A stretch of 11,499 nucleotides of DNA from Pseudobdellovibrionaceae bacterium. Its GTDB lineage: Bacteria; Bdellovibrionota; Bdellovibrionia; Bdellovibrionales; JAMPXM01. Below the pieces are notes generated by a model. That model was not told where the DNA came from and searched no databases. It was given only the letters and a program-made list of their open reading frames with translations. The stretch lies in the NCBI GenBank assembly GCA_913774795.1, contig CAJYIL010000298.1, positions 1 through 11,499 on the forward strand. The letters run 5' to 3'. Of this stretch, positions 6,885 through 11,499 are shown in pieces. The stretch's first letter is position 1. Each line of letters begins with the position of its first letter. The position numbers and the translations under genes were made by a program.

Positions 6885-7993
6885 CTTGATTTTGCGACGA
6901 GATAATTCTGGAAGTAGTCGCGCGAGCGGCTCTCCAGAAATTCAGAGATGAGTCGCGACGAACTCGGCGCGATCTTCGTAAAGATGAATCCCACTCGATA
7001 CTCATAGCTGTCAGGCATTTGCGTCGCGTGACGCATTTGCATCTCGGCCACTTTCACACGGCAGCCGTCGAGTAGGAATTCGACGTTCACGAGCCCGTTT
7101 GCTCGCTTTAAGAATTCGTGCAATGCCGGCGGAACGCTCAGAGCCATTCCGTTCATACTCACGTCGAGAAGAAAGGGTTTGTACACTTTGCCTTCGACCT
7201 TCAGATCGAATGCCTCAGGCTTCACGGACCACCTGAAATCACCACGCCTTTGAACGACGAAGAGATCCGCGGGTGCATCGATCGAAACCGTTGTCGCATC
7301 TCGAACAACCATTTTCCGCGCCCAAAAGAAAACGCGCGATTGCTTTAACGACATGGTGATCGCCACTTTCGATGCCAAAAGTTCGGGCGAGAGATCGCGA
7401 ACCATTTCCGGCGAGAGTTTGAACAGAAAGTTGCCGGTTCCCGCTTCGAGCTCATTCAAGTGACCGCGCAAGATCACCTTCGAACTTGATGGAGAAAGAG
7501 TCACCTGCGCCTTCGAGTGAAGCGCGTCTTTCAAAATTTTAACTTTCTCGTCGATTGTTTTAATCGGCTGAAAGGGCGAGCGCGAGTCGCTCGCCCTTTC
7601 AGCCGCTTTTTGGATTCTGTGCGTCTGGATCATATGCAGGACCGATGATGCCAGGTCCAGCTTTCGGAGATCACCTTCAGCGACGAAGGTTTGTGGCAAA
7701 TCGCGAACTGCTTCTTGAACATTGAACGCAAGCTGCGAGATGACAACGATCGTTGCGAAACCGCGGCTCGCCGAATGATAATTGCGAGCTGTGCGTATGA
7801 ATTCCTGAAACTTGCCGAGGGACGTCACCTCGAAGATGACAACGTCACCTGGCTGAGGACGAAACCATGATCGTTCGAAGTCGTGCTCCAGGCTCTCGAC
7901 TTGTAACGCCGAAAGCTCGCTCAACCACCGCACGATGGCTTGAGCGCGCGCAGATTTACCGTTGATGAGAATGACTCGAGTGGTCTCTGACAT
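6881..7993 (-). CDS. PilZ-domain protein with receiver-like N-terminal region
   Basis: Predicted c-di-GMP effector, 370 residues from the ATG at 7993. Residues about 5-125 show an alternating hydrophobic-strand/helix pattern (TRVILINGKS, GDVVIFEVTS, FATIVVISQL) that resembles a response-regulator receiver fold, but the usual phospho-acceptor context is not obvious. A charged linker at about 126-150 follows. Residues about 150-240 resemble the N-terminal barrel that precedes PilZ in YcgR-type proteins. The PilZ domain (about 245-345) has both c-di-GMP motifs: Arg250-x3-Arg254 (RGDFR) and Asp277-x-Ser279-x-x-Gly282 (DVSMNG). No signal peptide or membrane span is seen, so it is probably cytosolic. 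A GTG at 8002 would add three residues and lacks a ribosome-binding site; GGAG lies only 3 nt before the ATG, so the start is not certain. It converges with oppF. Confidence 0.85.
   Translation of the reverse strand: MSETTRVILINGKSARAQAIVRWLSELSALQVESLEHDFERSWFRPQPGDVVIFEVTSLGKFQEFIRTARNYHSASRGFATIVVISQLAFNVQEAVRDLPQTFVAEGDLRKLDLASSVLHMIQTHRIQKAAERASDSRSPFQPIKTIDEKVKILKDALHSKAQVTLSPSSSKVILRGHLNELEAGTGNFLFKLSPEMVRDLSPELLASKVAITMSLKQSRVFFWARKMVVRDATTVSIDAPADLFVVQRRGDFRWSVKPEAFDLKVEGKVYKPFLLDVSMNGMALSVPPALHEFLKRANGLVNVEFLLDGCRVKVAEMQMRHATQMPDSYEYRVGFIFTKIAPSSSRLISEFLESRSRDYFQNYLVAKSS
7565..7611 (+). terminator. Strong hairpin with T-tract inside the PilZ gene, antisense to it
   Basis: A perfect 18-bp inverted repeat (7565-7582 and 7588-7605) with a 5-nt loop cgagt is followed on the plus strand by CTTTTT (7606-7611). 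This is the layout of a rho-independent terminator for plus-strand transcripts, that is, read-through from oppF. On the minus strand no T-tract follows, so the PilZ message itself should not be terminated. In the protein it encodes the interdomain linker (about residues 130-143), where sequence is probably free to vary. The hairpin is seen directly; terminator activity is inferred. Confidence 0.6.
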
Positions 7994-8149
7994 GCACTCC
8001 ACTTATCGGTGAACTTGGAGAGCGCCTCAACGTCCGGGTTGTCTGTCGCAAAATGGGACAACTTGTGAAGACCTCCGCGCACTTTGATCTTTGATCCGTC
8101 AAGAGTCGAACGGTCTCGTTCGTTAAGTTGGACTTGGAGAGGAGCCCGC
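7994..8149. promoter_or_regulatory. Divergent promoter region with two small inverted repeats
   Basis: This 156-bp gap must hold the promoters of both the PilZ gene (leftward) and the membrane-protein gene (rightward). GTTGTC/GACAAC (8038-8043 and 8057-8062, 13-nt spacer) is a possible operator. CGAACG/CGTTCG (8107-8112 and 8117-8122, 4-nt loop) would form a small hairpin in the leader of the rightward gene. No convincing -35/-10 pair was found. GGAGAGGAG at 8136-8144 is the ribosome-binding site of the rightward gene. Confidence 0.35.
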
Positions 8150-9118
8150 ATGCTTTACGAAGATTTAAGAGCCCGCCGGAAACACGCTCGGCTCATCGGT
8201 GTGAGTCTCTCGGTGACCCTCCTGCTTCTTGCCGCATTCGTCTTCATTATCGTCAAGAGCTTGCCGTCGTTGACGGAATTGCGCTCGTCTTACTTCTCGT
8301 CGCGACTGAGAAAGCCTGTTCTTGAGAAGACTCTCGATACGGTCTCGGCGAGCACCCAGCCTCCGAGCGCACCTCCTACCCGCACGGCTGCGGTCGCACC
8401 TTCGCCGACTCCGGCGGCGATTTCAGCGCCGAGCTCTCGCACTCTCGCTGATTATGCGACCGAACGATTCGTCGATCGCGGAGATCGCTCACTCGCCGTT
8501 TGTTCTTCACTCTCGGGTTCGACGGGATCAGGTCCCTTTGACTTCGCGACGATGAATGCCCGCATGACGTCGCAGATCAACTCAGGTCAGGTCGATCCAT
8601 TCGCTGAAGCCTTGATCGCTCCCCTTGGAGCGATCTTGCAAATGCCGAATGTCGCCGCCGTCGTGACGCAGCTTCGTGACGCGCAAGAATCGGGCGATAC
8701 CGGCCTCTTACGACAAACACAGTTTTATTCGGCGGTCGCGTTCGCGGCGTCAGATGTTTATTCCAACCGCGCGATGATCGACCGAGTGTCTGACCACGCT
8801 TATCACTTGAGCGTGATCGCACGAATCGCTGCGACCATTCCTGGCGCAGGCAACGACATGACTCTTCAGTCTTTGTGCACGGCGGTTGAAGCTCGCGTCC
8901 TCGCTCCGATGAGTGCCACGAACGAAGACGAAACCGCAGAGCGCGCAGCCCTTTTACAATTGATCGGAGCGATGGGGCTGACGCCGCAACAGGCCGGCTT
9001 CGACGCGAATCTCTCAACACGGCTCTCGGTCACGGTCACGCCAACTCAGCTGACGCTCTCGTCACCGTGGATGACTCAGATGTACCAGAGCAACCTTCAG
9101 CTCTCGGTCGCTCGTTAA
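8150..9118 (+). CDS. Single-span membrane protein of unknown function
   Basis: Not recognised as a known family. The 322 residues comprise a short basic cytosolic N-terminus (LRARRKHAR), one strong transmembrane helix (about 15-37, LIGVSLSVTLLLLAAFVFII), a Pro/Ser/Ala/Thr-rich linker (about 64-98) and a mostly helical C-terminal domain (about 99-322). With the basic N-terminus inside, the C-terminal domain should lie in the periplasm. Cys118 and Cys243 in that domain could form a disulfide. ATG 8150 is chosen because GGAGAGGAG lies 5 nt upstream; a TTG at 8084 would extend the frame by 22 residues without a good site. It is divergent from the PilZ gene and its TAA overlaps the stop of the convergent M48-like gene (TTAA at 9115-9118). 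Signal-anchor plus linker suggests an envelope-tethered domain, but the role is unknown. Confidence 0.75.
   Translation: MLYEDLRARRKHARLIGVSLSVTLLLLAAFVFIIVKSLPSLTELRSSYFSSRLRKPVLEKTLDTVSASTQPPSAPPTRTAAVAPSPTPAAISAPSSRTLADYATERFVDRGDRSLAVCSSLSGSTGSGPFDFATMNARMTSQINSGQVDPFAEALIAPLGAILQMPNVAAVVTQLRDAQESGDTGLLRQTQFYSAVAFAASDVYSNRAMIDRVSDHAYHLSVIARIAATIPGAGNDMTLQSLCTAVEARVLAPMSATNEDETAERAALLQLIGAMGLTPQQAGFDANLSTRLSVTVTPTQLTLSSPWMTQMYQSNLQLSVAR
8614..8635. repeat. Intragenic perfect hairpin in the membrane-protein gene
   Basis: GATCGCTCC (8614-8622) and GGAGCGATC (8627-8635) form a perfect 9-bp stem around the 4-nt loop cctt. No T-tract follows on either strand, so it is not a terminator. It encodes part of ALIAPLGAI in the C-terminal domain. 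It may be a chance consequence of codon choice. Confidence 0.5.
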
Positions 9119-9939
9119 ATTGATTTCGCTTTGGCCGCGTTAAAGCGTGTGAGACGAGCACTTTGAGTCGGCGTGATCGGCGGAGTTGCGGCAACGCTCT
9201 TCTCGAGGACTGCTGCTCTCTCAATTCCATAACCATGACGACCGCTCGTTTCATTTTTCGAAATGAACTTCACATAAGGAGTGATGTCGTACCCACGGCG
9301 GTAGAGAGTCACGAGCGCGTATTTATCTGAAAACAACAAATCACCGCGCGAGAGGGGTTTTGTCGGCAAGCCTGCGATGAAGCTCGACCATCCTGTTGCG
9401 GCTTGTGCGGCAAGATCTGCCGGCAATCCTTTTCCGCAAATCGAGGTCACCATCTCGCTCGCCAGCACTCCGGCGAGCTCGTCTTCCGACGACATCTTTT
9501 GAATCATCGAAGTGGTCACGAAGAGCAAACCGCCCGGCAGCGAAAAAGCGGCGGGCGATTTTGATTTCACGATCCCAACACGAACATCTGACCACGTCGT
9601 TCCGTCGGTCCGACATTTTAGCGAAGGGACAAGTTCTTGCGCCATATACTGACCGACCATGTTCGCGTAGATCAACGTTTTGGCGTCGTCGATCAACGGC
9701 ATCTTGCGCAAAAGTTCGACGGCGATCGCTTTCGACATCGCGGCGTTGCTCACCAGGTTTGCGGCTTGATCTTTAACGGCGTTGTTCGCTTTGTCGCTCA
9801 CTTGCGTTGTTGTCAATTCGGCTTGGTCTTGAGCAGCCTCTCGAGCTTCGTCACCGCTGAGCGGAACTTGTGCGCCGTGAGCACAGCCGAGAATCGCGAG
9901 AACCGAAAGCAAAAGTAAAACATGTTTCATGACGATCAT
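9115..9939 (-). CDS. M48-family-like lipoprotein lacking the zinc-binding residues
   Basis: The 274 residues start with a lipoprotein signal (MKHVLLLLSVLAILGC, lipid Cys19), implying an envelope anchor. The middle aligns by eye with M48 metalloproteases (BepA/LoiP-like): PAAFSLPGGLLFVTTSMIQK (129-148) matches the NAFALPGGyifvttgl signature and SEDELAGVLASEM (151-163) matches sEdELAaVLAHEi. The HExxH zinc site is SEMVT (161-165): both histidines are lost and only the Glu remains. In the later SRxxExxAD-like segment (SRGDLLFSDKYAL, 197-209) the third ligand Glu is replaced by Leu201, while Asp205 and the following GYD are kept. It is therefore predicted to be catalytically dead, perhaps a binding or chaperone-like protein. 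The start overlaps the stop of the SH3 gene as ATGA (9936-9939), which favours this ATG over the one at 9930 and implies translational coupling. Confidence 0.75.
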   Translation of the reverse strand: MIVMKHVLLLLSVLAILGCAHGAQVPLSGDEAREAAQDQAELTTTQVSDKANNAVKDQAANLVSNAAMSKAIAVELLRKMPLIDDAKTLIYANMVGQYMAQELVPSLKCRTDGTTWSDVRVGIVKSKSPAAFSLPGGLLFVTTSMIQKMSSEDELAGVLASEMVTSICGKGLPADLAAQAATGWSSFIAGLPTKPLSRGDLLFSDKYALVTLYRRGYDITPYVKFISKNETSGRHGYGIERAAVLEKSVAATPPITPTQSARLTRFNAAKAKSI

Positions 9940-10457
9940 CTTCCCTTCGGTTTACGAGCCAAAAGTTTTCCGTTCGAAGCGAACGTCGCGAGATCTTTCG
10001 CAGGGATCTGCATGCTGTCGAGCTTCGAGGTCAAAAGGCTTGCGGGATCATCAGAGCCTGGCGGGAGTTCCGTCTCAACATCGGCCGCCGCCGCCGTTTT
10101 CGTCGGGCTTGGCTCACTGCCAAGGCCGTTGATCATTCCGCCGACGTCTTGAGCTCCGAGTGTCGTCTGCGCGGCTTCAGTTAAAGCCGTGCGTTCGCCT
10201 TCTTTTTTGTTGAGGTGAGCCGATTGGATGAAGCCGGTCCGCACTTTGCCGTCTTGAATGAACGAAACCGTCATGAAGGCACCGACCGGTTTAATCGTCT
10301 CGACGAGGGTGCCTGGTTTCAAGCGAGCGATAATCGTTGAACCGAGCGCCACGGGTTTATCACGAACGATTGTTTCTTGAAGAGACGTGTAAAGCGTTTC
10401 TGCGTGAGCAGCGCTCGTGATTGCGAGCATCGCGATGAATAGTTTCATGATCCTCAT
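9936..10457 (-). CDS. Exported SH3-like domain protein
   Basis: The 173 residues begin with a cleavable signal peptide ending SAAHA|ET (cleavage after about residue 19). Residues about 21-82 resemble a bacterial SH3 domain: a strand pattern with VRDKPVALGSTIIARLKPGT, then VETIKPVGAFMTVSF and KVRTGFIQSAHL, as in SH3b modules that bind envelope polymers or proteins. The remaining 90 residues are low-complexity (Thr/Ala/Pro/Asp-rich) with a basic end (ARKPKGR), probably unstructured. Its ATG overlaps the stop of the cyclase gene as ATGA (10454-10457), and its own stop overlaps the start of the M48-like gene in the same way, so it is the middle gene of a tightly coupled trio. A second ATG three codons in (10448), with GAGG just before it, is an alternative start. 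Ligand unknown. Confidence 0.75.
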   Translation of the reverse strand: MRIMKLFIAMLAITSAAHAETLYTSLQETIVRDKPVALGSTIIARLKPGTLVETIKPVGAFMTVSFIQDGKVRTGFIQSAHLNKKEGERTALTEAAQTTLGAQDVGGMINGLGSEPSPTKTAAAADVETELPPGSDDPASLLTSKLDSMQIPAKDLATFASNGKLLARKPKGR

Positions 10458-11499
10458 TTCTCGTCGAAGTGCCAGACGCCTTCACGATACGATTTCGGCG
10501 GCCCGCTTTTCAAGGCCAGGCGACACCGCTCACCCATGACACGGCCCGCTCCGAAATTTTCGGTGACTGCATTAAAACTCTCGAGTGCTTCGGCAAAACG
10601 CGCCTGCCGATAAAAGTCGAGGCCTTTCGAATAGGTCGTACGGTCCTGATGAGTGACGCTCGGATCATGCGTGAAGATGCGAGTGGCCGCCGACTTTCCT
10701 TTGACCGCGATGAGATCGAGTTCGATAAAAGCTGTGTCGTTTCGGCGGCTGGCCGCGACGAGAACTTCTTCGCTGATTAAGAGAGTCGAGTTGTACTGTT
10801 TACCGAGCCCCTCGAGTCGGCTCGCGAGATTTACCGGGTCGCCGATCGCCGTGTAGTTGTATCGAGAGTTGGCGCCGATGTTTCCGACGATTGCGGTCCC
10901 GGTGTGAACACCGACCCGCGCCGAGAGCTCGTCAGCGCTCGGCCCAATGACCAAGCGGGCTTTCTCTTTGAATCGCGAAAAAGCGGTCTGGAAATGGACG
11001 GCCGCTTCCAGCGCATTGTGCGCATGACGTTCGTCCGCGACCGGCGCGCCCCAAAAGGCCATGACGGCATCGCCAATAAATTTGTCGACGAAGCCTTCAT
11101 GCGCAAAGATTAAATCGACCGTCTCTTGCATGTAGATGTTCAGCACTTCGACGAGCACCGCTGCATCCAAATTCTCGGAGATGGTCGTAAAGCCCGAGAG
11201 ATCCGAGAAAAAAATCGAGATCTCACGGCGCTCACCAAAACGCTGAAGCTTGATCTTGCCTTGGCGGATAAGCGTCACCATCTCCGCGGACATCGAATTC
11301 TCTACCGTCTTCGCGAGGCGCTCACGTTGGCGCCATTCGACCTGAAATCGGAGACCGAGAGTCGCGAGCGCCAGGCTCCCTGTCATGATGAGTGTTGGAA
11401 GTGGATTGAACCAGTAGCCTTGCATCCAGACGAGCGCCGAGATCGCGAAGGGTCCGAGAATCGAAAGGACACTCGCGCCGACCAGGGCCGGAATCGGCG
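10454..11499 (-). CDS. Class III adenylate cyclase with N-terminal membrane region (partial, 5' end outside window)
   Basis: The frame is open to the window edge, so the N-terminus is missing. Visible upstream of Met at 11425 is PIPALVGASVLSILGPF and further hydrophobic sequence, continuing through NPLPTLIMTGSLALATLGLRF: two or more membrane helices, as in CHASE2-type cyclases. The catalytic domain is intact (numbered from Met 11425): metal Asp75 in FFSDLSGFT and Asp119 in DKFIGDAVMAFWGAP, adenine-type Lys115, Asp196 in YTAIGDPVN, and catalytic Asn199 and Arg203 in NLASRLEGL. These residues predict ATP as substrate and cAMP as product. The C-terminus (about 260-290) has one TPR-like repeat (YSKGLDFYRQARFAEALESF). 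The CHASE2 sensor domain itself is inferred, not seen. The stop overlaps the next gene as ATGA, so it heads the coupled operon with the SH3 and M48-like genes. Confidence 0.92.
   Translation of the reverse strand, partial: PIPALVGASVLSILGPFAISALVWMQGYWFNPLPTLIMTGSLALATLGLRFQVEWRQRERLAKTVENSMSAEMVTLIRQGKIKLQRFGERREISIFFSDLSGFTTISENLDAAVLVEVLNIYMQETVDLIFAHEGFVDKFIGDAVMAFWGAPVADERHAHNALEAAVHFQTAFSRFKEKARLVIGPSADELSARVGVHTGTAIVGNIGANSRYNYTAIGDPVNLASRLEGLGKQYNSTLLISEEVLVAASRRNDTAFIELDLIAVKGKSAATRIFTHDPSVTHQDRTTYSKGLDFYRQARFAEALESFNAVTENFGAGRVMGERCRLALKSGPPKSYREGVWHFDEK

Noticed and set aside
8084..8149. N-terminal extension of the membrane protein from the TTG at 8084
   Set aside because: No ribosome-binding site at proper spacing; the ATG at 8150 has GGAGAGGAG upstream and starts directly before the signal anchor.
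9971..9985. Short inverted repeat CGTTCG/CGAACG inside the SH3 gene
   Set aside because: Six-bp stem within coding sequence, no T-tract; expected by chance in a sequence rich in CG and TTCG words.

Overview
The window reads as a chromosomal segment of a Gram-negative bacterium. It carries Sec and lipoprotein signal peptides, a PilZ (c-di-GMP) protein and a class III cyclase with membrane helices before the catalytic domain. GC content looks moderately high, and leucine is mostly CTC/TTG/CTT rather than CTG. Gene content and tight packing would fit Bdellovibrionota or another former deltaproteobacterial lineage, but that is a low-confidence inference.

Left part (1-1100): the minus strand carries the first codons of an unidentified signal-peptide or membrane protein, cut by the window edge, preceded by a complete metal-dependent O-methyltransferase. 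A 347-bp non-coding stretch separates the methyltransferase from the divergent opp operon. It holds a large palindrome (790-894) built from four copies of a 19-nt unit, then a probable sigma-70 promoter.

Middle (1101-6884): a complete five-gene peptide ABC importer on the plus strand, oppA-oppB-oppC-oppD-oppF: a binding lipoprotein, two inner-membrane permeases and two ATPases. The junctions are tight, and there is a hairpin between oppA and oppB.

Right part (6881-11499): a minus-strand PilZ protein with a receiver-like N-terminal region converges on oppF. A plus-strand gene for a single-span membrane protein of unknown function then runs divergently from the PilZ gene. It converges on a minus-strand operon of a CHASE2-like class III adenylate cyclase (5' end outside the window), an exported SH3-like protein and an M48-family lipoprotein that has lost its zinc-binding residues. 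Both junctions inside this operon are 4-nt ATGA overlaps.

Main points of interest: the four-unit palindrome; a perfect 18-bp hairpin with a T-tract inside the PilZ gene, placed to terminate opp read-through on the antisense strand; two convergent gene pairs whose stop codons overlap in the same palindromic TTAA; and the predicted pseudo-protease coupled to a cyclase. No RNA genes, CRISPR arrays, insertion sequences or phage genes were recognised.
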